From DASUPK01 sp963819715 (lineage in GTDB: Bacteria > Actinomycetota > Thermoleophilia > Solirubrobacterales > 70-9), in NCBI GenBank assembly GCA_963819715.1, contig CAWFXE010000002.1, positions 868,001-932,000 on the forward strand: a stretch of DNA of 64,000 nt. The letters run 5' to 3'. Every line of letters starts with the position of its first letter. Positions within the stretch are counted from its first letter, which is position 1. The notes beneath the pieces are model-generated. The model had not been told where the DNA came from. It saw only the letters and a program-made list of their open reading frames with translations, and searched no databases. Of the stretch, positions 26,733-35,650 are shown piece after piece. Made by a program: the position numbers and the translations under genes.

Positions 26733-27416
26733 CTACCCGCCGTGAACCGCGTCTCCCCCCATCTCCTCGAGCGTGTTGCCGATCGGAGGGATTGGGTGGT
26801 CGCGCATGATCCGCGCCATGTGAAGCAGATTGTGGGCGCACCACGAGCTGGTCCGCTGCGTATAGGGATGTTCGCTCCCGCCGGCGTCCAGGTACGAGGG
26901 GCCGGGGCCCGCGTCCCCCACCCAGTAGGTGTCCGCATTGGGGGGCACCACGCAGCCGAGGTGGGTCATGTTGAAGAGCGTCGTCTCCGCGCTGGCGTGA
27001 GCACCATCCTCGTTGCCTGTCACGACCACGCCGGCGACCTTGTTATAGAGCGGGTACTGGCCGGCCTCGTTGCGCTCGTTGTAGGTGCCATCGAGGCGCT
27101 CGACCACCATCTGGCAGACCGAGGAGCGGACGCCGAACCAGATCGACATCCCCATCAGGATGATGTCCGCCTCCTTGAACTTGGGAAGCAGCTGCGGCCA
27201 CTCGTCCCCGTCGCCCTCATCGGAGCTGACACCGAACCTGATGTCGTAGTCGACCGGGCGAAAGAGCTCGGTCTCCACCCCGTGCTCCTCGAGCAGTCCG
27301 AGCACGCGCGTCATCAGCGCCTCCGTGTGGGAGACCTCGGGGGAGCGCTTGAGCGTGCAGTTGACGCCAAGCGCCTTCAAGCCGGCGCCGGCATCGGCGC
27401 CGAGTGACTCGGCCAT
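26733..27416 (-). CDS. NAD(P)H-dependent FMN reductase-like flavoprotein
   Basis: Protein of 227 residues with a flavodoxin-like fold: LKALGVNCTLKRSPEVSHTE (phosphate loop, about 13-32), ADIILMGMSIWFGVRSSVCQ (about 85), and VAGVVVTGNEDGAHASAETT (about 130), which match NAD(P)H-dependent oxidoreductases of the NADPH-dependent FMN reductase type. A good ribosome-binding site (AGGAGAAGGA) precedes the ATG. It is upstream of the CocE-type hydrolase with about 100 bases between, so it may be a separate unit. Physiological substrate unknown. Confidence 0.8.
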   Translation of the reverse strand: MAESLGADAGAGLKALGVNCTLKRSPEVSHTEALMTRVLGLLEEHGVETELFRPVDYDIRFGVSSDEGDGDEWPQLLPKFKEADIILMGMSIWFGVRSSVCQMVVERLDGTYNERNEAGQYPLYNKVAGVVVTGNEDGAHASAETTLFNMTHLGCVVPPNADTYWVGDAGPGPSYLDAGGSEHPYTQRTSSWCAHNLLHMARIMRDHPIPPIGNTLEEMGGDAVHGG

Positions 27417-27524
27417 TCCTTCTCCTCTCCTCGGACGATATGAACGCGGCTTCGTCCCCCCGGGAGCCGCAACGTTACGCCAGGCCCGGCGGCCGGAGCC
27501 GGCCGGCCGCTAAGGTCCGCCGCC

Positions 27525-28595
27525 GTGAGCAGCTACGACAAGATCAAGGATCTCCCGCTGGAGATCGAGGGCTACGAGCTGGAGGGACTCGAGTTCCATC
27601 CCGAGGGCAGCGACTTCGACCGGCTCACCACGATCATCCACCTGAAGGGGGGCGGCCACGAGGGACTCGGCGAGGACGTCGTCTACGACGCGCTCGACCA
27701 CGTCGCCTTCCAGGACGCGGGGCCGGTGCTCGACCTCGCCGGCGAGCACACGATCGCCTCCTTCTCGGAGCTGCTCGACGGTCTCGCGCTCTTCCCCAGC
27801 CCGCCGGAGCGCGAGGTCTCGGTCAACTACCGCCGCTGGGCGTTCGAGAGCTCCGCCCTCGACCTCGCGCTGCGCCAGGCGGGTAAGTCCCTGCACGAGG
27901 TGGTCGGGCGGGATCCCAGGCCGGTTACGTTCGTGGTCTCCATGCGTCTCGTGCCGCCGGGCTCGGACGAGGTCTCGACCATCGAGCCCCTCCGCAAACG
28001 GCTCGAGATCTACCCGACGCTCCGCTTCAAGCTCGATCCGACCAACGACTGGACGGACGAGCTGATCGGCCAGCTGGCGGAGACGGGCGCGATCGACTCG
28101 CTCGACCTGAAGGGCCAGTACAAGGGCACGCCGGTCGATGTCGAGACCGATCCCGAGCTCTATCGCAAGCTGATCGAGACGTTCCCCGAGGCCTGGCTCG
28201 AGGATCCCGACGTGAGCGATGAGACCAAGCCGATCCTCGACCCGGTCGCCGACCGCGTCACCTGGGACGCCCCCATCCACTCGGTCGCCGACATCGAGAC
28301 CCGGCCCTGGATGCCGAAGATGGTGAACATCAAGCCGTCGCGGTTCGGGCCCCTGCACGAGCTGTTCGCCGGCTACGACTTCTGCGAGGAGAACGGCATC
28401 GGGGCCTACGGCGGCGGCCAATGGGAGCTCGGCCCGGGCCGCGGCCACATCCAGTATCTGGCCTCGATCTTCCATCCGGACACGCCAAACGACGTGGCGC
28501 CCTCGGGCTACAACACGGCCGGCACAGAGCCCGGACTGCCCTCGAGCCCGCTGGAGCCCCAACCCACGCCAACGGGCTTTCGCTGGAGCGAGTAG
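27525..28595 (+). CDS. Enolase-superfamily-like protein of unknown substrate
   Basis: Protein of 356 residues from a GTG. The C-terminal half resembles the enolase-superfamily barrel: RFKLDPTNDW (strand with a metal-ligand-like Asp and following Asn-x-Trp), WLEDPDVSDET (Glu-Asp-Pro), and NIKPSRFGPLHEL, the usual INIKxxRxGG-like strand, then GGGQWELGPGRGHIQ. The N-terminal 110 residues correspond to the capping domain. I do not recognise a specific function (epimerase, synthase or dehydratase). The ferritin gene follows 13 bases downstream, so they may be co-transcribed. Confidence 0.65.
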   Translation: MSSYDKIKDLPLEIEGYELEGLEFHPEGSDFDRLTTIIHLKGGGHEGLGEDVVYDALDHVAFQDAGPVLDLAGEHTIASFSELLDGLALFPSPPEREVSVNYRRWAFESSALDLALRQAGKSLHEVVGRDPRPVTFVVSMRLVPPGSDEVSTIEPLRKRLEIYPTLRFKLDPTNDWTDELIGQLAETGAIDSLDLKGQYKGTPVDVETDPELYRKLIETFPEAWLEDPDVSDETKPILDPVADRVTWDAPIHSVADIETRPWMPKMVNIKPSRFGPLHELFAGYDFCEENGIGAYGGGQWELGPGRGHIQYLASIFHPDTPNDVAPSGYNTAGTEPGLPSSPLEPQPTPTGFRWSE

Positions 28596-28608
28596 TTAGG
28601 CTGCCGAC

Positions 28609-29142
28609 ATGGCCGACCAGAGCTTCGCCGACGCCCTCAACGAGCAGATCTCGAACGAGTTCGCCGCCCAGCAGCAGTACATCGGCGCGGCGGTCTACTA
28701 CGACTCCGAGACCCTGCCCCGCCTCGCCGCCTTCTTCTACCGCCAGGCGGTCGAGGAGCGAAACCACGCGATGATCATGGTCCAGTACCTGCTCGACACC
28801 GACGAGGTGGTGAAGATCCCCGACATCACCTCCCAGCAGACGCGCTACGACGACGTGGTCGGCCCGGTGAAGATGGCTCTCGAGCAGGAGAAGAGAGTGA
28901 GCGACGAGATCAACGACCTCTTCAAGCTCGCCCGCGATCAGGGCGACTTCCGTGCCGAGCAGTTCCTCACCTGGTTCGTCAAGGAGCAGGTGGAGGAGGT
29001 CTCCTCAATGAACGACCTCCTCAACGTCTGCGAGCAGGCGAAGAACAGCCCGCTGCTGATCGAAGACTTTCTCGCTAGAGAGCAGATCGGCGACGAGGGG
29101 AGCGATCCCACCGCACCCCCAGCCGCCGGAGGCGCTCTCTAG
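28609..29142 (+). CDS. ftn: Bacterial non-haem ferritin
   Basis: Protein of 177 residues with a four-helix ferritin fold: SNEFAAQQQYIGAAVYY (first ferroxidase Glu), YRQAVEERNHAMIMVQYLL (the EExxH motif, about 48), and FLTWFVKEQVEEVSSM (about 125). It oxidises Fe(II) and stores iron in a 24-subunit shell. The C-terminal 15 residues are Pro/Ala/Gly-rich and variable. It follows the enolase-fold gene closely. Confidence 0.92.
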   Translation: MADQSFADALNEQISNEFAAQQQYIGAAVYYDSETLPRLAAFFYRQAVEERNHAMIMVQYLLDTDEVVKIPDITSQQTRYDDVVGPVKMALEQEKRVSDEINDLFKLARDQGDFRAEQFLTWFVKEQVEEVSSMNDLLNVCEQAKNSPLLIEDFLAREQIGDEGSDPTAPPAAGGAL

Positions 29143-29203
29143 TAGGCAGGCGCGCCTGGATGCGGCGCGTGCGGTTCGAGGTAACCAAGGAGAGGAGAGC
29201 AGC

Positions 29204-29950
29204 ATGGGGATCACCGGTAGCAAGGGGAGTGGATCACCGAGGGGCAGGTACGCGCTCGGCTTGGTCCTCGGAGTGCTGGGAGCGCTGATCGTCTCCGGCA
29301 CGGCCTCGGCGGCGGTCACGGGTCAGACCTACACGGTCAGGGCCACGCCGCCCAAGCAGGACAAGAAGGCGTTCGGCGCGGTCGGGCCGTTCTTCACGGC
29401 CGTCGACACGAGCTACTCGGGCGGCTTCACGCCGGTGGCGGACCAGACGGTCCTCCAGTACCCGAAGGACTTCAAGTTCGTGCCGGGCAACCTGCCGGAG
29501 TGCCCGCTGAACCTCATCAACAACAAGCCGGCCGCGACGGCGCGGCAGGCGTGTCCGGACAGCATCGTCGGCCAGGGGAGCGCGGTGATCAATGGCGGCG
29601 CCCTCACCGGCGTGGTGACGGCCTTCGGCGGCCTACAGAACCCGCCGACGCTCTACCTGCACACGAGCATCAACAACGACGCCCTGGACCCGGTCCTCAC
29701 CGGAGTCCTGAATTTCTCGTCGAACACGTTGACCGTGTCGATCCCGAACACCGGGACCGCGATCACGCATTTCGACACCACGATCAACAAGGTGAAGACG
29801 GGTAAGAAGAGCTGGTTCATCATGGCCCGCTGCTCGAAGAAGAAGTGGGTCCAGTCCGAGACAACGCACTTCCTGAACGGGACGTCGCTCTCGGCCAGCA
29901 GCACCCAGAAGTGCAAGCAGAAGAAGTCCAAGAAGAAAACGAAGAAGTAG
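29204..29950 (+). CDS. Exported protein of unknown function with Lys-rich C-terminus
   Basis: Protein of 248 residues with AAGGAGAGGAG upstream. A signal peptide (about 17-37: LGLVLGVLGALIVSGTASA) is followed by a beta-rich mature region. Cys at about 99, 117, 209 and 228 may form disulfides. The C-terminus ends in an almost pure lysine tail (CKQKKSKKKTKK). No family is recognised. The tail resembles those of the beta-helix protein at 33377-35545 and other exported proteins in this window. Confidence 0.72.
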   Translation: MGITGSKGSGSPRGRYALGLVLGVLGALIVSGTASAAVTGQTYTVRATPPKQDKKAFGAVGPFFTAVDTSYSGGFTPVADQTVLQYPKDFKFVPGNLPECPLNLINNKPAATARQACPDSIVGQGSAVINGGALTGVVTAFGGLQNPPTLYLHTSINNDALDPVLTGVLNFSSNTLTVSIPNTGTAITHFDTTINKVKTGKKSWFIMARCSKKKWVQSETTHFLNGTSLSASSTQKCKQKKSKKKTKK

Positions 29951-29968
29951 GCGACTGATGCGAGGGGT

Positions 29969-29994
29969 CGGGCCGTCTCAGTCGAGGCGGCCCG
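29969..29994. terminator. Hairpin between converging genes
   Basis: CGGGCCG (29969-29975) pairs with CGGCCCG (29988-29994) around a 12-base loop. It lies just after the exported protein gene and overlaps the end of the peptidase gene on the other strand, so it could stop transcription in either direction. No U-run. Confidence 0.4.
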
Positions 29995-30799
29995 GCCGCC
30001 TCCGCTGCGCCCTGCGCCGGGAGGCGCGCGTGGCGAGTGTCTGGCGCAGCTCGAGAATGTCCGAGCGCATGTCGTTGATCGGCTGCCGGCTGTCCTCCAG
30101 CCGGCGCGAGGGAAGCTCGGTCTCCTTTGCGCCGGCGTTCTCGGGCGTCACCTCCCAAACGGCGGCCCCCTCCCTCGCACTCACCGTATCCACGAGCTCG
30201 GTGTCCTCGAAGAGCGCACCCGTCTGGTCCTCGAGCCCGAGCCCCGGCTCCAGCTCGCCGCTCGCGATCGCGCGCAGGAAGCGGCGTCGGCGGACCGGCT
30301 CGCTCAGGTAGTGGACGCAGGCGCTGCCCGGCAGGACGCCGAACCCGTCGGCCACGGCGGGATCCCCCTGCGAGCTGGTGATACCCCCCTGGAACCAGAC
30401 CATCGCCCCGGCGCTCTGGCCGCAGATCAGGATCCCCTCCCGCCAGCACTCGCGCATGATCTCGTCGAGTCCGTGGGTGCGCCAGATCGCGATCAGGTTC
30501 AGCAGGCTGCCGCCGCCGGCATAGATCACATCCTGGTTGAGCAGCTCCTCGCGCAGGTCCACGGGGTTCTCACCCAGGCGGAAGAGCGAGATCACCTGTG
30601 GCACGCAGTCGCGCTCCGCGAACGCGCGACGGAAGCGGGCGATCTGATCCTCGTCGTCGCCGCTCGCCGTGGGCAGCAGGCAGATCTTCGGGCGCGGGGA
30701 GTCGGCGAGCTCGACGATCAGGTCGCAGATCGCGTCGTTCCCGACTCGGCGGTCGAACTCGTGGCCGCCGAGGGCGAGGATGCGACGCCGAGCGGTCAT
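29978..30799 (-). CDS. Peptidase S51 (PepE/cyanophycinase-like) protein
   Basis: Protein of 273 residues. The class I glutamine-amidotransferase-like fold of S51 peptidases is visible: RILALGGHEF at the start, CLLPTASGDDEDQ (about 40), YAGGGSLLNLIAIWRTHGL (about 92) and the nucleophile Ser in ICGQSAGAMVWF (about 127). Family members cleave Asp-X dipeptides or cyanophycin-like polymers. The C-terminal 20 residues are Arg-rich. It lies 9 bases downstream of a paralogue (30809-31558). Confidence 0.8.
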   Translation of the reverse strand: MTARRRILALGGHEFDRRVGNDAICDLIVELADSPRPKICLLPTASGDDEDQIARFRRAFAERDCVPQVISLFRLGENPVDLREELLNQDVIYAGGGSLLNLIAIWRTHGLDEIMRECWREGILICGQSAGAMVWFQGGITSSQGDPAVADGFGVLPGSACVHYLSEPVRRRRFLRAIASGELEPGLGLEDQTGALFEDTELVDTVSAREGAAVWEVTPENAGAKETELPSRRLEDSRQPINDMRSDILELRQTLATRASRRRAQRRRPGRLD

Positions 30800-30808
30800 G
30801 TGACGACT

Positions 30809-31558
30809 CTACGCCGCGGCCTGACGCACCAGCGGAACGACGTTGTCCGGAGCCTCCGAGCCCAGGTACCGGGTCGCCAGCCTCGTCTCGAGGACCTGGC
30901 TCCCTCGCCGCTCCAGCCTGTATGCCCGCGCCTCTGGGCGGGAGGCGACGACCTCGACCAGCTCGTCGCCGACGAAGCGCAGGGCCGCTCCGTCCTCGGC
31001 CGCATATCCGGCGGGCATCCCATCCAGCAGGTGGCGGTGGAAGGCACCCCGCCGGTCGCCATCGCAGTAGTGGACGGCGTTGCTGTGGGGCAAAAAGCCG
31101 AGGGCTGGGACCCGGTTCACCTCATTGTGGTAGCCGCTGACCGCTTCGGCGAACCAGCAGAGCGAGCCCGCGGAGAGCCCACAGAGGATCACGCCGGCCT
31201 CATAGGCCTCGCGCAGCATCGAGTCGATCCCGTGCGCTCGCCAGACACCCAGCAGGCTGATCAGGCTGCCGCCTCCGACGTAGATCAGGTCCTGGGCGAG
31301 CAGATGCGAGCGAATGTCCGGGACGCCCCGCTCCCGCCGGAACAGGCTGACGTGCGAGGGCCGCCCGCGTTCCCGGAAGGAGTTGTAGAAGCGGACCAGG
31401 TAGTGGTCCGCGTCGCCGCTGGCGGTCGGCAGGAAACAGACGCGCGGGTTGGCCGTCCCGGTCAGCCCGAGGACGTAGTCGTCGAGGAGCGGGTTGCCGG
31501 ATTCCTGCGAGAACCCTCCGCCGCCGAAGGCGACGATCTGCCTCATCGCTCCCGTCAT
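30809..31558 (-). CDS. Peptidase S51-like protein, tandem paralogue
   Basis: Protein of 249 residues (an in-frame ATG 12 bases later is also possible). Same fold as its neighbour: QIVAFGGGGF, CFLPTASGDADHY, YVGGGSLISLLGVWRAHGI and nucleophile Ser in LCGLSAGSLCWF. The two proteins are clearly homologous but diverged, arranged head-to-tail in one operon; they may have different dipeptide specificity. Confidence 0.8.
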   Translation of the reverse strand: MTGAMRQIVAFGGGGFSQESGNPLLDDYVLGLTGTANPRVCFLPTASGDADHYLVRFYNSFRERGRPSHVSLFRRERGVPDIRSHLLAQDLIYVGGGSLISLLGVWRAHGIDSMLREAYEAGVILCGLSAGSLCWFAEAVSGYHNEVNRVPALGFLPHSNAVHYCDGDRRGAFHRHLLDGMPAGYAAEDGAALRFVGDELVEVVASRPEARAYRLERRGSQVLETRLATRYLGSEAPDNVVPLVRQAAA

Positions 31559-31678
31559 GCCCGAAATTGTCCGCTCAGTGCGGCGCTCGATCCTTGGCCC
31601 GATGTCGAAAGATCGCCAAATTGCGCTCGACCGGCTGTCGAAATCCGTGCACGGTCAGGCACGAGCTCCGGCGTGCGC

Positions 31679-33343
31679 TCAGTGGTTCGGGACCGGCCGT
31701 TCCGGGCCGCGCCGCTGGGCGAAGGTGACAACCAGGACCAGGGGCGCGAACCAGACCACGTAGGGGTAGAACCAGTGATTGGCGGTCACCTGGACCGCGA
31801 TCAGCAGCGCCGCTGCCAGGGCGGCGACCTGGAGGGTCGAACGCCGCCTGGGGACGAAGAAGAACAGGGCGGCGAGGGCGAGCGCGAACACCTTGCTGAG
31901 GGTCTGCAGGAAGTGCAGCGACGGCGCCTGCCCCCAGACACTGAAGGGCGAGCCGCGCGAGGCCTGGTAGCCGAGCGTCCGGTCGTAGAGCTCGCGGAAC
32001 CCGCCGTCGGGGAGCAGCGGAATGGTCACGAGAGCCGCGGTGGCGAGAAAGGCGATCGTGAACAGGACGAGTGGCCGAGCTCTGCGCTCCCCGTGGCCGG
32101 CGGCGAACAGCGGAGCGAGGATCAGGGGGCCGAACTTGGTCAGTCCCGCGAGCGCCGAGGCCACGCCGCGCGCCGGCGCCGAGGAGAGCACGAGCAGGCT
32201 GCAGACGACCAGCAGAGCCACCAGCGAATCGTTGAAGCTCGATCCGAGTGTGTACATCGTGAAGGGAAAGGCGAGCCAGGCGTAGGCCAGGGCGATCCCG
32301 AGGGTGGTTCCTTCAGGGCCGGCTCGGACGCGGCGCCCAAGGGCGAACAGCGCCAGCGCGGTGAGCAGCTCGAATCCGAGCGCCGCGGTCCGAGCGGCCG
32401 AGACCTCATCCCAGTTCCCGCTCCACGGGAACGCCTGCTCGAACGGCACGTAGGCGATGTAGTCGACCGGTCCGTAGACGTCTCCGCGGATCGGCATGCC
32501 CGACGAGGCGCCCGGCCCGTAGACCTCATCGCCGTCGGCGAGCCGGTTGGCGCCGATCACGCCGGCGAGCCCTACGTCGATCACCTTCCCCTCGGTCGCC
32601 ACGTAGACCGTGTGGAACCCGACCAGCGCGACGATCCCGGCGACCAGCAGCCCGCGCGGCGCCAGCGGCAGAAGCCGGTCGCGCGTCTCCGCCGGCCGCA
32701 AACCCGCGATCAGCATCCGCAGGAAGACATAGGCGAGCACCGGGTAGACGAATGCGACAGACGCCCCGATTTCGGCGTGGTTGAAGAACGCGAGCGAGAC
32801 GCTGAAGCCGAGCAGCGCCAACAGGTCGAGGTGGATCAGCCGCAGCGGCCTGCGCGCGTCGATAAACGGAGCGAGAAAGAGAACGCAGAGTGGCAACCAC
32901 ACCCAGAGGTGGTTGACGGCCCCGGAGACCGCGCCCGGATAGCCGCGCGCGAGCTTCGTCTCCACCTGGGTCCCGGTCCACCTCTCGACCACGCAGCCAC
33001 CGTCGTCGTCGATGACGACCTGTCCGATGTCCCTCCCATCGCCGTCGAGGTAGTCGACCTGCCACTGCCTCGGCAGGCCTGCTCCGGTTCGCGCTCGGAT
33101 CTCAAAGCGGCGTACCGAGCCTTCGGGTGTCAGAGCACCGATGGCGATTGTCATTGCCTGCCCGGGAGTCAGTTTGTAACGAGGGAGTCTCGCGACCGGC
33201 TTGAGCGGCGGCGAGAGGGTGACCTCCTGGCCACCGAAGGGCGGCTGATCCGCAGGATCGAAGGAGCCCGTGTCGCAGGCATGAGCCGCCGGCGCGGCCG
33301 CGAGCAGGCCGATGGCGATCAGCGTGAGCAGGGGCGCCCGCAT
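31679..33343 (-). CDS. Polytopic membrane protein, possible GT-C type glycosyltransferase
   Basis: Protein of 554 residues. An N-terminal signal peptide (to about 23) is followed by a roughly 110-residue extracytoplasmic domain, then about 10 transmembrane segments from residue 145 on. An extracytoplasmic loop after the fifth segment carries ANRLADGDEVYGPG, and FTMYTLGSSFNDSLVALLVV is a later helix. The helix pattern and loops resemble GT87/GT-C mannosyltransferase-like proteins, but no catalytic motif is certain. About 120 bases upstream hold no gene. Confidence 0.6.
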   Translation of the reverse strand: MRAPLLTLIAIGLLAAAPAAHACDTGSFDPADQPPFGGQEVTLSPPLKPVARLPRYKLTPGQAMTIAIGALTPEGSVRRFEIRARTGAGLPRQWQVDYLDGDGRDIGQVVIDDDGGCVVERWTGTQVETKLARGYPGAVSGAVNHLWVWLPLCVLFLAPFIDARRPLRLIHLDLLALLGFSVSLAFFNHAEIGASVAFVYPVLAYVFLRMLIAGLRPAETRDRLLPLAPRGLLVAGIVALVGFHTVYVATEGKVIDVGLAGVIGANRLADGDEVYGPGASSGMPIRGDVYGPVDYIAYVPFEQAFPWSGNWDEVSAARTAALGFELLTALALFALGRRVRAGPEGTTLGIALAYAWLAFPFTMYTLGSSFNDSLVALLVVCSLLVLSSAPARGVASALAGLTKFGPLILAPLFAAGHGERRARPLVLFTIAFLATAALVTIPLLPDGGFRELYDRTLGYQASRGSPFSVWGQAPSLHFLQTLSKVFALALAALFFFVPRRRSTLQVAALAAALLIAVQVTANHWFYPYVVWFAPLVLVVTFAQRRGPERPVPNH

Positions 33344-33376
33344 GAGCGGGCAGTCTCGCCTATCGGGTCGCGAGGG

Positions 33377-35545
33377 CTACTTCTTCTTCTTCTTGCACTT
33401 CTTCTTGGCCGCCGAGGCCTGCCCCTTCTTCGCCTTCTTGCACTTCTTCTTTTTCTTCGGCGCAGGCGTCGGCGTCGGTGTTGGCGTCGGCGTCGGCGTC
33501 TGGGCCGGGGGCGGTGCCGCGGTCGTGATCGTGAACGGCTGGGTCACCACGGTCGCGGGGTTCAACAGGGTGTCTTGGCCCTTGACGCGGAATGTGTAGG
33601 ACCCGTTCGCGAGCGCGTCCGCCGTGAATGGGCTGTCGCAGGTGGTGAAGGCGGGGGTTCCGGTGTCCAGCGAGCACTCGTAGGCGATCGGCGGACTGAG
33701 GTCCGTTCCGTGCCACGCGAACGTCGGGGTGTGATCCGTGGAATCGGTCGGCACGCTGTCAAACGTGATCACGGGACCAAGCGAGTCGTGCGTGTAATCG
33801 ATCGATCCGTTCGAGACGAGCGTCGAGGAGCAGGCCGACGGGATCCCGTAGTCGCTGTTCGCCATCGCATAGATCGTGGTCGTCGCGTTCTGAGGCACGG
33901 TGACGGCGATTCCGGTGCCGAACGCCGAGGCCGCCCCGTTGCCGATGTCCGGGTTGGTGCAGGCGGCGTGGTCGAAGAGGACGACCTGGGTCGCTGCCTC
34001 GGGTCCAGAGCCCTCGTCGGACGTACCGCTGACGCTCGGGGTGTCGTTCGTGGACGGCCCGGTCGGACTGGTGGCCGTCAGCGTTGGGGTCGCGGGGGCC
34101 TGCGCCTCGACTGCACCCACATCGGTCCCGTCATCGGCGTTGGTCTGATCCAGCGAGTTCACCGTGCGCACCAGCCCGCGTTGATCGTGGGCCGCGTCCG
34201 TCTGACTGCTCGCACTTCCCTGGTCGATTGCATCGCTTCCCGGTCCGGGAAGCATCGTCTCGGTGGGCCCGCCGTTGTCCTGCAGGGTGCCGAGCGCGGC
34301 GGACGCTGACGGCTGGTCGCCGGTTCCGGCGAAACCGCAACTCGCGCCGCTGTCGAGATTGTAGCCGCCCGACAGGATTGTCTGGGAGCAGTTGGTGGAC
34401 GTGCCGGTGCCGAGCGGGTGGGTGACGATGGTGTTCGTCAAGGTCAGGGATGGGCCCGGGTTGGAGACGTTCGCCCCGGCCGCGTCCCCGGTCGCGGGCC
34501 CGTTATCGGAGATCGTGCTGCTCTTCACGGTCGTCGTGCCGAAGTTGGCGAGACCGGCTCCGAACTGCCCCGCGGCCGGAGAGTTGGTGTTGCCGGCGAT
34601 GGTGTCGAGCTGGAGGTCGCCGTTCCCGGTGACGTACACCCCCGCCCCCCAGGCGACGGCTGATTTCTCCGGCGCGCTGCCGACGGCCTGGTTTCCGTTC
34701 ACGGTGCTCGTCGTGAGAGTAAGCCCAACGGCCCCGACGCCCCCGGCGAGGGCGTGCACGCCATCGTCCACCGTGGTGCCGTGCTCGTCGGTCGCCGAGG
34801 AGATGTTGTCCGAGATGGTGGTGCTGTCAAACGAGGCCCCAAAGCCGAGCACGCCGCCGCCCTCGGATTGGGCGTCGCCGTCGTTCCCGGCCGCCAGGGG
34901 ATTGTCAGCCACGGCCGAGTTGCCCGTGATCACCGAGTTCGTGACGGTCAATGTTCCGCCTGCGGCGTCGATTCCGCCGCCCGCAGCGAAAGCATCGCCG
35001 CTGCCCACAGCGGTGGCCGTGGCCGTGTTGTTGGCCACCCTCATCGAGGCGAGGGTCAGAGAGCCGCCCGCCTTGATGCCCCCGCCCGTGGCAGTGCCGT
35101 TCGCCGAGAAGTCCCCGTCCTCGATTCCCATGCCGAAGAGCCCCAGGGGAACACCGCCGGTGCTCTCGATCACCCGGTTGCCGGAAGCCGCCTTGACCGT
35201 CACCTTTCCCCGGCCGAGGCCGTTGATGTTGAGGCCGTCTGAATCGGTGACGAGGAGCTCCTGATCGCCGATGTTCGTCAGCTGGAGGATGGGATTCGAC
35301 CCGAGAGTGACGTCGAAGTCGATGGTATCCAGCCCCAGGGAACCGGAGGCCGTGCAGCCGTTGGCGCTGGCGGCCGAATCCGCGTTGGTGAGGTCGATCG
35401 CCTCCCGCAGAGAGCAAACCCCGTTGTCCTGGAACTCCTCATCGGCGGCCGTGGTCACCGTGACCGTCGCCGCAGCGGCGTTCGAGGCGAAGGCGAGCGA
35501 CAGGATTGCGGCGGCAACCGCCGACAGGCCATTCCTTCTGCTCAT
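33377..35545 (-). CDS. Secreted beta-helix protein with CSLREAI domain and Lys-rich C-terminus
   Basis: About 722 residues from the ATG at 35545, which has GGAGG upstream; an upstream ATG would add 13 residues before the signal peptide. The signal peptide ends near ASNAAAA. The mature start VTVTTAADE followed by CSLREAIDLTNADS is the CSLREAI domain. Parallel beta-helix repeats (NSVITGN, STISDN, STVNGN and similar) fill about 70-400, and DNGGPTETMLPGPGSDAID is the choice-of-anchor motif. After Ig-like regions (500-680) comes a (TP)n linker and a tail rich in KKKKKCKK. It is probably a cell-surface or wall-associated protein; the tail's role is unknown. Confidence 0.8.
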   Translation of the reverse strand: MSRRNGLSAVAAAILSLAFASNAAAATVTVTTAADEEFQDNGVCSLREAIDLTNADSAASANGCTASGSLGLDTIDFDVTLGSNPILQLTNIGDQELLVTDSDGLNINGLGRGKVTVKAASGNRVIESTGGVPLGLFGMGIEDGDFSANGTATGGGIKAGGSLTLASMRVANNTATATAVGSGDAFAAGGGIDAAGGTLTVTNSVITGNSAVADNPLAAGNDGDAQSEGGGVLGFGASFDSTTISDNISSATDEHGTTVDDGVHALAGGVGAVGLTLTTSTVNGNQAVGSAPEKSAVAWGAGVYVTGNGDLQLDTIAGNTNSPAAGQFGAGLANFGTTTVKSSTISDNGPATGDAAGANVSNPGPSLTLTNTIVTHPLGTGTSTNCSQTILSGGYNLDSGASCGFAGTGDQPSASAALGTLQDNGGPTETMLPGPGSDAIDQGSASSQTDAAHDQRGLVRTVNSLDQTNADDGTDVGAVEAQAPATPTLTATSPTGPSTNDTPSVSGTSDEGSGPEAATQVVLFDHAACTNPDIGNGAASAFGTGIAVTVPQNATTTIYAMANSDYGIPSACSSTLVSNGSIDYTHDSLGPVITFDSVPTDSTDHTPTFAWHGTDLSPPIAYECSLDTGTPAFTTCDSPFTADALANGSYTFRVKGQDTLLNPATVVTQPFTITTAAPPPAQTPTPTPTPTPTPAPKKKKKCKKAKKGQASAAKKKCKKKKK

Positions 35546-35650
35546 CAAAGAGAGCCTCCTGCTCGAGTGTTGTGGAGAACACACCCCCCAGCGCTTGAGG
35601 AGGCTAGACGCCGCCGCGGTCGCAAGTCAATCCTCGGAATTTGTTCATCC

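Noticed and set aside
33454..33506. GGCGTC-type repeats as a CRISPR or minisatellite
   Set aside because: They encode the Thr-Pro linker of the beta-helix protein and have no spacer structure. No CRISPR array was seen anywhere in the window.
30311..34309. A 1332-codon open frame on the plus strand
   Set aside because: It is antisense to four well-supported minus-strand genes and part of a fifth; stop codons are rare on the opposite strand of high-GC genes, and the translation is low-complexity Arg/Gly/Asp.
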